This document shows, piece by piece, positions 23,734 to 32,011 of a stretch of DNA of 64,000 nucleotides (positions within the stretch are counted from its first letter, which is position 1; the number at the start of each line of letters is the position of its first letter). Under the pieces are notes generated by a model. It had not been told where the DNA came from. It worked only from the letters and a program-made list of their open reading frames with translations, and did not search any database. The translations under genes and the position numbers were made by a program. This stretch comes from Nocardioides luteus (GTDB taxonomy: Bacteria > Actinomycetota > Actinomycetes > Propionibacteriales > Nocardioidaceae), in the NCBI RefSeq assembly GCF_000960475.2, contig NZ_JZDQ02000002.1, forward strand, positions 62,001 to 126,000, in the 5' to 3' direction.

Positions 23734-24459
23734 GTGGTTACCGCGCGCGACGAACTGGCTCCGCTCTCCGCCCGTTCTGCCATCCTGAGCCTGATGCTCG
23801 GCGCCCATCCGACCCCGTTGACTCCCGCCGACCTCGCCCGCGCCGGACAGTTCTTCGGCATCGCCCCGGCGACCGTGCGCGTCGCGCTCACCCGCGCGGT
23901 CAGCGACGGTGACCTGCGACGTACCGACGACGGCTACCGTCTCGGCGAACGGCTCATCCAGCGCCAGGCGCACCAGGACGAGGCGGTGCACACGGCCGAC
24001 AAGCCCTGGGACGGCTCCTGGGAGATGGCCGTCGTCGTCGCCGGCGGCCGCCCCGGCACCGAGCGTGCCGTCCTGCGCGACGCGCTCAAGGCGCACCGCC
24101 TCGCCGAGCTGCGCGAAGGCGTCTGGACCCGCCCGGCCAACCTCCGGCGTCCGCGCTTCTCGGACCCGGTGCTGCAGACCTTCACCGCCGTGCCCGATCA
24201 GGATCCGGCCGAGCTGGCCGCCTCGCTGTGGGACCTGACCGGATGGACGCGCGCGGCCGAGCACCTGCTCGAGCGCCTGGCCTCGACCACGCAGCCCGCA
24301 CTCCGGCTCGCCACCGCGGCCGCCATCGTGCGCCACCTCAGCGACGACCCGCTCCTCCCCGTCGAGCTCCGCCCGGCCGACTGGCCGGCCGCCGCCCTGC
24401 GCGAGACGTACAGCGCCTATCAGCGCGAGCTGAGCGAGCTCGCCGCACTCCCCCGCTGA
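23734..24459 (+). CDS. PaaX-family transcriptional regulator
   Basis: A 241-residue protein with a PaaX-like N-terminal winged HTH (SARSAILSLMLGAHPTPLTPADLARAGQFFGIAPATVRVALTRAVSDGDL) and the conserved PWDGSWEMAVV segment of the PaaX central domain. PaaX represses phenylacetate genes and responds to phenylacetyl-CoA; other members sense other acyl-CoAs. Divergence from the acyl-CoA dehydrogenase/crotonase operon suggests that operon is its target. The GTG start has AGAGGA about 9 nt upstream. The 3' end overlaps the convergent amidohydrolase gene by 40 nt. Confidence 0.88.
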   Translation: MVTARDELAPLSARSAILSLMLGAHPTPLTPADLARAGQFFGIAPATVRVALTRAVSDGDLRRTDDGYRLGERLIQRQAHQDEAVHTADKPWDGSWEMAVVVAGGRPGTERAVLRDALKAHRLAELREGVWTRPANLRRPRFSDPVLQTFTAVPDQDPAELAASLWDLTGWTRAAEHLLERLASTTQPALRLATAAAIVRHLSDDPLLPVELRPADWPAAALRETYSAYQRELSELAALPR

Positions 24460-26051
24460 CCGCTGACCAGGGACATCACGACCCGCGCCTCGAGCATCTC
24501 CTCGGGCGCCCCCGCGAAGAGACCGCGGTCGAGGACGACGAGATCGGCGGCCAGGCCGGGACGCAGGGTGCCGGTGATCGCCTCCCATCCCCCGGAGTAG
24601 GCGGCGTCGGCCGTGGCGTGGGCGAGTGCCTCGCCGAGCCCGAGCGCGTACTCGGGCAGGTTGGCGGGCAGGTCGGGCGCCACTGCGGACCGTCGGGTGG
24701 TCGCGACGTACATGTTGGGCAGCGGGGCGTACGGCGCGGTCGGGGCGTCGGTGCCGAACGCCAGCCGCGCGCCGGCCCGGGTGAACTCGGGCCAGGGAAA
24801 GCCCCGCTCGACACGATCGTCGCCGAGCATCGCCCGCCAGGCATCCTGGATCAGCGGGTCCGCGTGGACCGGCTGCATCGAGGCGATCACTCCGAGGTCC
24901 GCGAGCCGGGCGACGTTCTCCTCGGTCACCGTCTCGAGGTGCTCGATGCGGTGACGTCGTTCGCGCGGACCGTTGGCCGTGACAGCCTGCTCGAGCGCGG
25001 AGAGCGCGACGTCCGACGCCTCGTCGCCGATGGCGTGCAGGGCGATCTGGAGGCCGGCGGCATCCGCGGCCGTGACGACCGGGACGAGGGCGTCCAGGTC
25101 CCAGATCGGACCCGGGTGACTGCCGTCGGCGAACGGTCGCTTCATCGCGGCGGTGCAGCTGTCGATGACGCCGTCGACCATGATCTTGATGCCGTTGACC
25201 CGCAGCCAGGGACCGGTCAGGCGGTCGCGCAGCTCGGCTGCGCGACGTACCTGCTCGAGGTTGCCCTCGACCGAGTCGGTCCGGGTCACCAGCCAGTGCC
25301 CGGCCACCCGGATCGGCAGGCGGCCGCCGTGACGCCGCAACGCGCGCTCGAACGCCGGCACCTCCAGCTCACCGAGGCCCATGTCGATCGCAGCGGTCAC
25401 ACCGGCCGCACGGTAGTGCCGGAAGGCCGCATCGAGAGCCGCGTCGATCGACTCGTCCGTCTCGGTGCCCTCGAGGAAGTCGCGCATGAGGCCGAGCGCG
25501 GCGGTCTCGTAGAGCATCCCGGTCGCCACACCGTCGGTGTCGCGGGCGATCGATCCGCCGATCGGGTCCGGGGTCTCGTCGTCGATGCCGAGCTCCCGCA
25601 GGGCCGCGGTGTTCACCCAGCCGCTGTGCACGTCGTTGGAGATCAGGTAGACGGGCCGGTCGGGGACGACCTCGTCGAGCAGGTGCCGTGTCGGCGTACG
25701 TCCCTCGAGCGGGCCGAACAGCCAGCTCCGGCCCACGATCCTGGGGGCCTCCGGGTCGGCTGCGGCCGCAGCAGCGATGCGCCGCTGGAGGTCTGCCAGG
25801 TCGGTCGCGGGCAGCAGGTCCACCTGTTGCAGCGAGGTCCCGAGCCCGATCAGGTGGGTGTGCGCGTCCACGAACCCGGGCAGCAGCGCGGCACCGTCGA
25901 GATCGACGACCTCGGCGTCGGCGTACGCCGCCGGCACGTCGTCGCCGACATGGGCGATCGACTCCCCGTCGACGACGAGGGTCGACGCCGTCGCTCCGGG
26001 ACCCGTGAAGACCCGTCCGTTGCGGTAGACGGTCACCGTGCCGGCACTCAT
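24420..26051 (-). CDS. Amidohydrolase-3 family (YtcJ-like) hydrolase
   Basis: A 543-residue protein with the N-terminal composite beta domain, the metal motif PGFVDAHTHLIG, IMVDGVIDSCTAA (usual site of the metal-bridging residue), ALHAIGDEASD, HRIEHLETV and LAFGTDAPTAPYAPLPN. Members (PF07969) hydrolyse N-acyl or amide bonds or deaminate; the substrate is unknown. It overlaps the NCS1 permease stop by 4 nt, so the imported compound is probably a nucleobase, hydantoin or similar amide. Likely under the LacI regulator upstream. Confidence 0.87.
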   Translation of the reverse strand: MSAGTVTVYRNGRVFTGPGATASTLVVDGESIAHVGDDVPAAYADAEVVDLDGAALLPGFVDAHTHLIGLGTSLQQVDLLPATDLADLQRRIAAAAAADPEAPRIVGRSWLFGPLEGRTPTRHLLDEVVPDRPVYLISNDVHSGWVNTAALRELGIDDETPDPIGGSIARDTDGVATGMLYETAALGLMRDFLEGTETDESIDAALDAAFRHYRAAGVTAAIDMGLGELEVPAFERALRRHGGRLPIRVAGHWLVTRTDSVEGNLEQVRRAAELRDRLTGPWLRVNGIKIMVDGVIDSCTAAMKRPFADGSHPGPIWDLDALVPVVTAADAAGLQIALHAIGDEASDVALSALEQAVTANGPRERRHRIEHLETVTEENVARLADLGVIASMQPVHADPLIQDAWRAMLGDDRVERGFPWPEFTRAGARLAFGTDAPTAPYAPLPNMYVATTRRSAVAPDLPANLPEYALGLGEALAHATADAAYSGGWEAITGTLRPGLAADLVVLDRGLFAGAPEEMLEARVVMSLVSGQRGSAASSLSSR

Positions 26052-27493
26052 CGGACGACCGAACGGCGCGCGGCCGCGTAGCGGGGCATCAGGACGAGGT
26101 AGGCGAGGCCCGGCAGCAGGCACCCGACCCACACCGACACGTCGATCCCACCGAGAGCGCTCGCGATCCATCCGGTGAAGCTGCCACCGGTCTCGAACAC
26201 GACGGCCGCACCCATCACGCTCACCGCGACCCCGGCCAGCGCACAGCCGACGCCGACCAGGTTGAGGCCCCCGGAATACCAGTAGGGGCTGGTCGCCGAG
26301 GTGTCGCAGAGACCCGGTCCGTCGTACCTGTTGCGACGCCAGACGACGTCGGCGACGTACACCGACATGACCGGGCCCAGGATGACGACCGCGAGCTGGA
26401 GCGCGTTCTGCACCGTGGAGAGGAAGTCGGAGACGAGGACGGCGTACAGCGTCATCAAGGTGCCCACGGTGCCGTCCAGGAGGACGGTGCGGGTCCGCGG
26501 CCAGCGGATGCCGACCACCTGCAGCGACAGACCGGAACTGTAGGCCGTCATGGCGTTGTTGGCGACCGTGCCGAGGATGACGGCCAGCATGAAGACCGGG
26601 CCGAACCAGCGCGGCAGGATGCCGTCGAGCGCGGCCACCGGATCGGTCATGTCGAGGGCCGTGGCAGCAAGCGCGCCGACGAGCGTGAAGATCACGTTCG
26701 GCAGCACCGACCCGATGACGGTCCACCACGCGACGGCGGCCGGCGACGTACGGGTGGGCAGGTAGCGCGCGAAGTCGGCGCTGTTGTTGTAGGACAGCGG
26801 AGCGGACGCCAGCGTGGCGACCGCCGCCGCCAGCGACGCCCACAGCACGATGCCGTGGAGCGGCTCGGCCGGGCGATAGCCCCAGTCGGCGTGGCCGACG
26901 ACGTACGCGGAGGCGACGACGAACACGACCAGCAGCGCCCATGCGAGCGGCTGGTAGAGCCTGAGGATCAGGCCGTGACCGTAGACGCTGATCACGAGCG
27001 TCACCGCGGAGACCGCGAGGATCAGCACGACCTTGACCCGGTCGTCGGTCGCCAGACCGGCCCGGTGCGCGAGCTCGAAGGTGACGACGGCGACCGTGGC
27101 CCAGTTGATCGCGAGGTAGCAGACGCTGATGAACCAGCCGTTCACCAGGACTGCGACGCGGTTGGCACGTACACCGAAGAGCGCTCGCATGATGACCTCG
27201 CTCGGAGCGCCGGCGGCCGGCCCGCTCGAGGCGGCGACACCGGTGAACAGCGTGAAGAGGCTGCCGACGACGATCACCCCCACGGCCTGCCACAGGGTCA
27301 GCCCGAAGACGGCGACCAGCAGGCCGCCGATCAGCAGGTTGAGGTAGTTCACGTTCGGCGCGACCCAGACGGCGAAGAGGTCACGCGGTCGGCCATGTCG
27401 CTCCGACTCCGGGATGAAGTCGATGCTGTGGGCCTCCACCGCGAGCGGCGCGTCGGGCTGCTCGTCGCGGTCGGTCGAGTCGGTCAGTGCCAT
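26048..27493 (-). CDS. NCS1-family permease (cytosine/purine/allantoin/hydantoin)
   Basis: A 481-residue transporter with twelve membrane segments and the NCS1 N-terminal signature IPESERHGRPRDLFAVWVAPNVN; the second half keeps YNNSADFARYLP in the substrate-site region. NCS1 proteins import nucleobases, allantoin, hydantoins, pyridoxine or thiamin by cation symport. The start at 27493 has CAGGAG 6 nt upstream. It forms a two-gene operon with the amidohydrolase, and is divergent from lacI with a CG-centred palindrome between. Confidence 0.9.
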   Translation of the reverse strand: MALTDSTDRDEQPDAPLAVEAHSIDFIPESERHGRPRDLFAVWVAPNVNYLNLLIGGLLVAVFGLTLWQAVGVIVVGSLFTLFTGVAASSGPAAGAPSEVIMRALFGVRANRVAVLVNGWFISVCYLAINWATVAVVTFELAHRAGLATDDRVKVVLILAVSAVTLVISVYGHGLILRLYQPLAWALLVVFVVASAYVVGHADWGYRPAEPLHGIVLWASLAAAVATLASAPLSYNNSADFARYLPTRTSPAAVAWWTVIGSVLPNVIFTLVGALAATALDMTDPVAALDGILPRWFGPVFMLAVILGTVANNAMTAYSSGLSLQVVGIRWPRTRTVLLDGTVGTLMTLYAVLVSDFLSTVQNALQLAVVILGPVMSVYVADVVWRRNRYDGPGLCDTSATSPYWYSGGLNLVGVGCALAGVAVSVMGAAVVFETGGSFTGWIASALGGIDVSVWVGCLLPGLAYLVLMPRYAAARRSVVR

Positions 27494-27539
27494 CGGAACT
27501 CCTGGTGAGCAATTTTGGATGGCATGTGACGGTAGGAAC

Positions 27540-27553
27540 CCAAATCGTTTTGG
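27540..27553. promoter_or_regulatory. LacI-type operator
   Basis: CCAAATCGTTTTGG is a near-perfect 14-bp palindrome with the central CG typical of LacI-family sites. It lies 46 nt before the permease start and 34 nt before lacI. A weaker half-matching copy (TCCAAAATTGC on the minus strand) is at 27509-27519. Confidence 0.6.
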
Positions 27554-27587
27554 ACAAGAGGATGGCGGGAAGTTTAGTCTGCGGCCC

Positions 27588-28619
27588 ATGACAGGTTCCG
27601 ACGCCGAGCGTCGCGCGCGACCGGGCATCAAGGACGTCGCCCGTCGCGCCGGGGTCTCACCGACGACGGTCTCGCACACGTTCAGCGGCAAGGGGACCGT
27701 CGCGCCCGCGACCCGCGAACGCGTACGCACCGCCGCCACCGAGCTCGGCTACCGACCCGACGTGCTCGCCCGGAGCCTGCGCAGCAGCCGCCTCGGCGTC
27801 ATCGCCCTCGTCCTGCGTACGCTCGAGGGCGGGCCGACGCTGCCCGAGGGCATCGACTACGTTCTCCAGTTCGCGGGGGCTGCCGCGGTGAACGCGATGC
27901 GGCACGGCTACGGCCTCATGCTCGTGGCGGACCCCACCGCCGACGGCGCACCCTCCACCGCGCTGGCCTGCGACGGGTTCATCGTCACCGAGCCCCTCCG
28001 CGCGGACCCGCTCGTCACCGTCCTGCAGCAGGACGGTCTCCCCTACCTCACCGTCGGCCGCGTGCCCGGCATCGACGAAGCGCCGGCGCTCGACATCTTC
28101 ACCCAGTCGATCACCCGGCGGGTCCTCGACTTCCTCCACGAGCGAGGCGCCCGGCGCATCGCGCTCATCAGCTCGGACACACCCAACGCCTGGTACCTCG
28201 ACACCGAGACGACGTACGCCGCCTGGGCAGCCGAGCACGGAGCGCCGCCGCTGATCTCGCGGCAGCCGGAGCGGAGCGAGGGGAGCGGTGGCGCGGCAGC
28301 GGTCGACGAGCTGCTCGCCGCCTCTCCTGACCTCGATGCGATCTACTGCCTGACCGGCCCGCACGCCGCCGGAGCCCAGGCCCGGCTTCACGCGCTCGGG
28401 CGGCGGGTGCCGGACGACGTCCAGCTGCTGTGCGGCTCCGACTCCTCGCACCTGCGCGCCGCCGAGCCCCGGATCAGCACGGTCGACCTGCAGCCCCAGC
28501 TGCTGGCCGAGCTCGCCGTCACCCGGCTCGTCAACATGCTGGACGGCACGGACCATCCGGAGCCCGCCGAGCTGGCCACCGGCCGGATCGTCGCGCGGGG
28601 ATCGACCCGCGATCGATGA
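27588..28619 (+). CDS. LacI-family transcriptional regulator
   Basis: A 343-residue repressor: DNA-binding domain IKDVARRAGVSPTTVSHTFSGKGTVAPATRERV with hinge YRPDVLARSLRSSR, then a periplasmic-binding-protein-like effector domain. The ATG at 27588 is 7 nt after TAGTCT, so a leaderless transcript is likely; the earlier in-frame ATG lies inside the divergent permease gene. It probably represses the NCS1 permease/amidohydrolase operon and itself. The ligand is unknown; a purine-like effector as in PurR is one possibility. Confidence 0.9.
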   Translation: MTGSDAERRARPGIKDVARRAGVSPTTVSHTFSGKGTVAPATRERVRTAATELGYRPDVLARSLRSSRLGVIALVLRTLEGGPTLPEGIDYVLQFAGAAAVNAMRHGYGLMLVADPTADGAPSTALACDGFIVTEPLRADPLVTVLQQDGLPYLTVGRVPGIDEAPALDIFTQSITRRVLDFLHERGARRIALISSDTPNAWYLDTETTYAAWAAEHGAPPLISRQPERSEGSGGAAAVDELLAASPDLDAIYCLTGPHAAGAQARLHALGRRVPDDVQLLCGSDSSHLRAAEPRISTVDLQPQLLAELAVTRLVNMLDGTDHPEPAELATGRIVARGSTRDR

Positions 28620-28626
28620 CCGGGCA

Positions 28627-29418
28627 TCAGAGCATGCCGGTCAGGACTCCTCCGTCGGCGCGTAGCGCAGCACCGTTGGTGGCCGAGGAGAGCGGGCTGG
28701 CCAGGTAGGCGGCCAGATGGGCGATCTCCTCCGGCTCGATGAAGCGCTCCAACAACGACGTCGTGTTGCCTGCTGCAATGGCGCTCTTCAGCTGCTCGGG
28801 GAGCATCCCCTGGGCCCGGGAGAGGTGCCCGACGGCCTCGGCGACGCCGTCGGAGTACGTCGGTCCGCCCAGGATCGTGTTGACGGTGACACTGGTGCCA
28901 CGGGTGAGCTTGGCCAGGCCGTTGCTCAGGGCGAGCATGCCGGCCTTGGTCACCCCGTAGTGGGTCATGTCGGCGGGGACGTTCACGCCGGACTCGCTGC
29001 CGACGAAGATGACCCGGCCCCACCCCTTGGCCAACATCGCGGGAAGCACGTGCCGCGACATACGGACACCGCTCATCAGGTTGACGTCGAGGTATCGCTG
29101 CCAGTCCGCGTCGGAGATCTGCTCGAAGGCGTTCACCTCGAAGACGCCGACGTTGTTCACCAGGATGTCGACCTCACCGAGCGACCCCAGGAGTGCACGC
29201 ACCTGACCAGGGTCCGCGAAGTCGGCCGGGATCCCGGTGACGTCCGCCGTCGGCACGGCGACCCTGAGCCGCGCCACTGCCCCGTCGACACGCTCCGCGG
29301 TGCGCCCGTTGACGACGACAGCCGCCCCCTCCGCAGCCAGGACTCCTGCGATCGCGAAGCCGATGCCTTGCGTCGACCCACTCACGAATGCCCTCTTGCC
29401 AGCCAGGCCCAACTCCAT
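28627..29418 (-). CDS. Short-chain dehydrogenase/reductase (SDR)
   Basis: A 263-residue classical SDR with the cofactor motif SGSTQGIG, NNVG, catalytic Ser in FVGSES, and the HYGVTKAG catalytic Tyr/Lys. C-terminal GGVLTGML is typical. It should use NAD(P)H on a keto or hydroxyl group; substrate unknown. GGAGAGG lies 8-10 nt upstream of the ATG. It is divergent from a MarR gene and likely its target, and converges with lacI after a 7-nt gap. Confidence 0.88.
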   Translation of the reverse strand: MELGLAGKRAFVSGSTQGIGFAIAGVLAAEGAAVVVNGRTAERVDGAVARLRVAVPTADVTGIPADFADPGQVRALLGSLGEVDILVNNVGVFEVNAFEQISDADWQRYLDVNLMSGVRMSRHVLPAMLAKGWGRVIFVGSESGVNVPADMTHYGVTKAGMLALSNGLAKLTRGTSVTVNTILGGPTYSDGVAEAVGHLSRAQGMLPEQLKSAIAAGNTTSLLERFIEPEEIAHLAAYLASPLSSATNGAALRADGGVLTGML

Positions 29419-29457
29419 GATTCCCGCCTCTCCATTGCCGCCTCCGGCGTTGAATTC

Positions 29458-29507
29458 ACTTGCTCAGGCAAGTCAAAAGTAGATCAGATGACTTTCCCAA
29501 GCAAGTC
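29458..29507. promoter_or_regulatory. Two MarR-type operator half-site pairs
   Basis: ACTTGC-TCAG-GCAAGT (29458-29473) and GACTT-N8-AAGTC (29490-29507) lie 32-34 bp apart between the divergent SDR and marR genes. Both contain the AAGCAAGTC / GACTTGC core. Confidence 0.55.
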
Positions 29508-29550
29508 AATAAGGCGACACCCAAGCGGCACTTTCGCGTACGCTGCGGAC

Positions 29551-30075
29551 ATGCCCGACGCCACCAGGCCCGCCACTCCCGCCACTCCCCCGGAGCTCAC
29601 CGGCGAGGACCTCGAGACATGGGCCGCTCTGGCGACGGTGCTGGAGTGGCTGCCACCGGTCCTCGACAGTCAGCTCCAGAGCGACGCGCAGCTGACGCAC
29701 TTCGAGTACGGCGTCCTGTACGCCCTGGCCAAGGCGCCCGAGAGCACGCTCCGGATGAGCGTGCTGGCCGGTTACGCGAACAGCACGCTCTCGCGGCTCT
29801 CGCGCGCAGCGGTGCGGCTGGAGTCCCGAGGGTGGTTGCGCCGCACCCCCGACCCCGACGACGGGCGCTACACGCTGGCCATCCTCACCGAACCCGGGCG
29901 CGAGAAGGTCCGGCAGGCGACCCCCGGCCACGTGCAGGTCGTCCGCCGGCTCGTCCTGGACCGCCTGACGAAGTCCCAGGCTCGCCAGCTGCGCGAGATC
30001 AGCCACCGCATCATGCGAGCCATCCGTGACGAGGACGGCTGGGCACCAGCATCACGGGCGGAGCGTTCCAGCTGA
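29551..30075 (+). CDS. MarR-family transcriptional regulator
   Basis: A 174-residue winged-helix regulator: LTHFEYGVLYALAKAPESTLRMSVLAGYANSTLSRLSRAAVRLESRGWLRRTPDPDDGRYTLAILTEPG. A TACGCT box 6 nt before the ATG suggests a leaderless mRNA. It likely represses the divergent SDR gene through palindromes in the 132-nt gap. A proline/threonine-rich N-terminal stretch of about 15 residues is unlike most MarR proteins. Confidence 0.9.
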   Translation: MPDATRPATPATPPELTGEDLETWAALATVLEWLPPVLDSQLQSDAQLTHFEYGVLYALAKAPESTLRMSVLAGYANSTLSRLSRAAVRLESRGWLRRTPDPDDGRYTLAILTEPGREKVRQATPGHVQVVRRLVLDRLTKSQARQLREISHRIMRAIRDEDGWAPASRAERSS

Positions 30076-30103
30076 GCCGGACGAGATCCGACAGGAGGCG
30101 AAC

Positions 30104-30538
30104 TCAGAAGGGCTCGGGCGCAGGGAACATCGGCGCCATCGCGGTGCCGAGCTGGATCCGCGCGCCGTACTCGTCGCGCACGCCCCAGTGCTCGGCGAGC
30201 CGGCCGTCCTCCACGCGGTAGATGTGGACCGTCGGCATCACGTACGTCTTTCCGGCCGCGCCCGCGCCGTGGATGGCGTCGACCCCGACGCCGTGGGCGA
30301 CCGCGCGGATGACGACGCGGTCATCGGTCGCGAACGAGTCCTCGATGACGTACCGGATCTGCAGCACGTCGTGCACGACGGTGAGGATCTGCCGGTAGCC
30401 CTCCGGGCCGGGCGGGAGCGGGATGGGCGAGCCGTGGTCGACGAAGTCCGCAGTGACGGCATCGTCGAGGCAGGAGAGGTCGCCGGAGTTGATCGCGTCG
30501 AAGACGGCGAGGGCGCGCGACAGAGCGGTCGTGGACAT
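30104..30538 (-). CDS. SnoaL/NTF2-like domain protein
   Basis: A 144-residue protein with the polyketide-cyclase/ester-cyclase form of the NTF2 fold: FDAINSGDLSCLDDAVTADFVDHG, GPEGYRQILTVVHDVL, and HIYRVEDGRLAEHWGVRDEYG. Such proteins act as small hydrolases, isomerases or cyclases, or are orphan ligand binders. GGAAGGA is 9 nt upstream of the ATG at 30538. It is divergent from a TetR gene, presumably its regulator. Confidence 0.82.
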   Translation of the reverse strand: MSTTALSRALAVFDAINSGDLSCLDDAVTADFVDHGSPIPLPPGPEGYRQILTVVHDVLQIRYVIEDSFATDDRVVIRAVAHGVGVDAIHGAGAAGKTYVMPTVHIYRVEDGRLAEHWGVRDEYGARIQLGTAMAPMFPAPEPF

Positions 30539-30567
30539 GGCTATGATCCTTCCGTTAGAACAACAAT

Positions 30568-30580
30568 CCAATGGAATTGG
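30568..30580. promoter_or_regulatory. TetR operator CCAATGGAATTGG
   Basis: A 5-3-5 palindrome lies 7 nt before the tetR start and 30 nt before the NTF2-like gene, in their 48-nt divergent gap. Confidence 0.6.
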
Positions 30581-30586
30581 ACTCTA

Positions 30587-31237
30587 ATGGAATCTGCTTC
30601 CCGAGGGAAGAGGCCCTACAACACCGCTCGACGCGCCGAGCAGGCCAAGCTGACCCGCGCACGCATCCTCGACACCGCGCGCGAGCTGCTGCTCGCCGAC
30701 GGCTTCTTCGCGATGACCGTGCCGCAGCTCGCCGAGCGGGCCGGAGTCAGTCCGCAGACCGTCTACAACTCCGTCGGCGGCAAGGCCGAGGTCGTCAAGG
30801 CGGTCTACGACGTCCTGCTCGCCGGCGACGACGACCCGACGCCGATGAGCGACCGCCCCCAGTTCCGGGCCGTGGTCGAGGCGACCGACCGAGCGGCGTA
30901 CGCCCGGGCGTACGCCGCCTGGTGCCGGATGATCTGGGACCGGGTCGGGCCGCTGCTGGGCGTCATCCTCGCCCACGGTCCTGGCGGTGACGCCGTGCTG
31001 GAGGAGTTCGTGACGACCATCGACACCGAGCGGCGCACCGGCAACGCCAACGGACTCCGTGGCCTGGAGGAGCGCGGCGAGCTGCCGTCGACCCGCTCCT
31101 TCGACGAGGTGGTCGATGTCGTCTGGACGCTCACCTCCCCCGAGGTGTACGACCGGCTGGTGCGGAGGTCGAGCTGGACCAGCGCCCGCTACGAGGAGTG
31201 GCTGGCGGCTCAGCTCACCGCGGCGCTGGCCGGCTGA
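30587..31237 (+). CDS. TetR-family transcriptional regulator
   Basis: A 216-residue regulator with HTH AKLTRARILDTARELLLADGFFAMTVPQLAERAGVSPQTVYNSVGGKAEVVKAV and a helical effector domain. It starts directly after the CCAATGGAATTGG palindrome and probably represses itself and the SnoaL-like gene. No clear ribosome site is seen before the ATG at 30587. Confidence 0.9.
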   Translation: MESASRGKRPYNTARRAEQAKLTRARILDTARELLLADGFFAMTVPQLAERAGVSPQTVYNSVGGKAEVVKAVYDVLLAGDDDPTPMSDRPQFRAVVEATDRAAYARAYAAWCRMIWDRVGPLLGVILAHGPGGDAVLEEFVTTIDTERRTGNANGLRGLEERGELPSTRSFDEVVDVVWTLTSPEVYDRLVRRSSWTSARYEEWLAAQLTAALAG

Positions 31238-31266
31238 CGCGGATCAGCAGTACCTCCGTCGGGGCA

Positions 31267-31932
31267 CTAGACGTCTGCGTGAGGCGGGGTCGCGTTCGCC
31301 GGCTCCTCGAGCACGTCGCGTAGACGGGCCAGACCATGCCTCAGTGCAGTGAGGCCCACCTCGAACTCGTGGTCGGGCCCGAGAGCGTTCACCTGACCTG
31401 CCACGTGAGCCAGGTGCGCGGCCGCTTCGTCACTGCGACCAGGCGGCAGCACGATGGCAGCGCCGTCACGGGCGGTCTGTTCCTCCAGGGTGGCGCCGAT
31501 GGTGTAGCGGGCCATGGTGATGAACGCCAGTACCGCGTTCGGGCCGCTGAAGCCCTGAGCTTCGAGCAGCGAGGTCTGCGCGATCGCGTTGTCGAGGTCC
31601 GGGCTGCGGGGACCCGCGGCGGCGATCAGGCGAGCGCCGTCGCGCACCGACAGCATCGCCCGGCGCAGGCTTCGGGCATTGCGGGTCAGGAAGTCGGCCC
31701 AGGGCTCGCCCTCGACCGGCAGGCGGTCGGTGTGCCAGCGATCAAGGACCTCGGCCGCCACCGCAGCCAGGAGCTCCTCCTTGTCGCCGACATGGTGGTA
31801 CAGCGCCGGTTGACGGACCCCGATGCGCGCCGCGATCGCGTACATGGACAGGCCGTCCAGACCGCGCTCGTCGAGCACCTCGATCGCCGCAGCGACGATC
31901 GCCGGCAGATCGGTGCGCTTGGGGTGCGGCAT
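31267..31932 (-). CDS. TetR-family regulator with TetR_C-type effector domain
   Basis: A 221-residue protein: HTH LPAIVAAAIEVLDERGLDGLSMYAIAARIGVRQPALYHHVGDKEELLAAVA and a C-terminal domain of the TetR class that binds tetracycline-like ligands and controls drug exporters. It is divergent from a membrane protein and a DHA2 efflux gene, so drug or membrane-stress sensing is likely. A TTATCGGTGATAA palindrome lies upstream. Confidence 0.88.
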   Translation of the reverse strand: MPHPKRTDLPAIVAAAIEVLDERGLDGLSMYAIAARIGVRQPALYHHVGDKEELLAAVAAEVLDRWHTDRLPVEGEPWADFLTRNARSLRRAMLSVRDGARLIAAAGPRSPDLDNAIAQTSLLEAQGFSGPNAVLAFITMARYTIGATLEEQTARDGAAIVLPPGRSDEAAAHLAHVAGQVNALGPDHEFEVGLTALRHGLARLRDVLEEPANATPPHADV

Positions 31933-31959
31933 GGGGCATACCGTACGACAGAAGCATGC

Positions 31960-31972
31960 TTATCGGTGATAA
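31960..31972. promoter_or_regulatory. TetR operator TTATCGGTGATAA
   Basis: A 5-3-5 palindrome 28 nt before the tetR start and 40 nt before the divergent membrane-protein gene at 32012. Confidence 0.6.
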
Positions 31973-32011
31973 CCTTCCGTCGAAACGACCGACAACCACC
32001 CGGAGGAGCCG

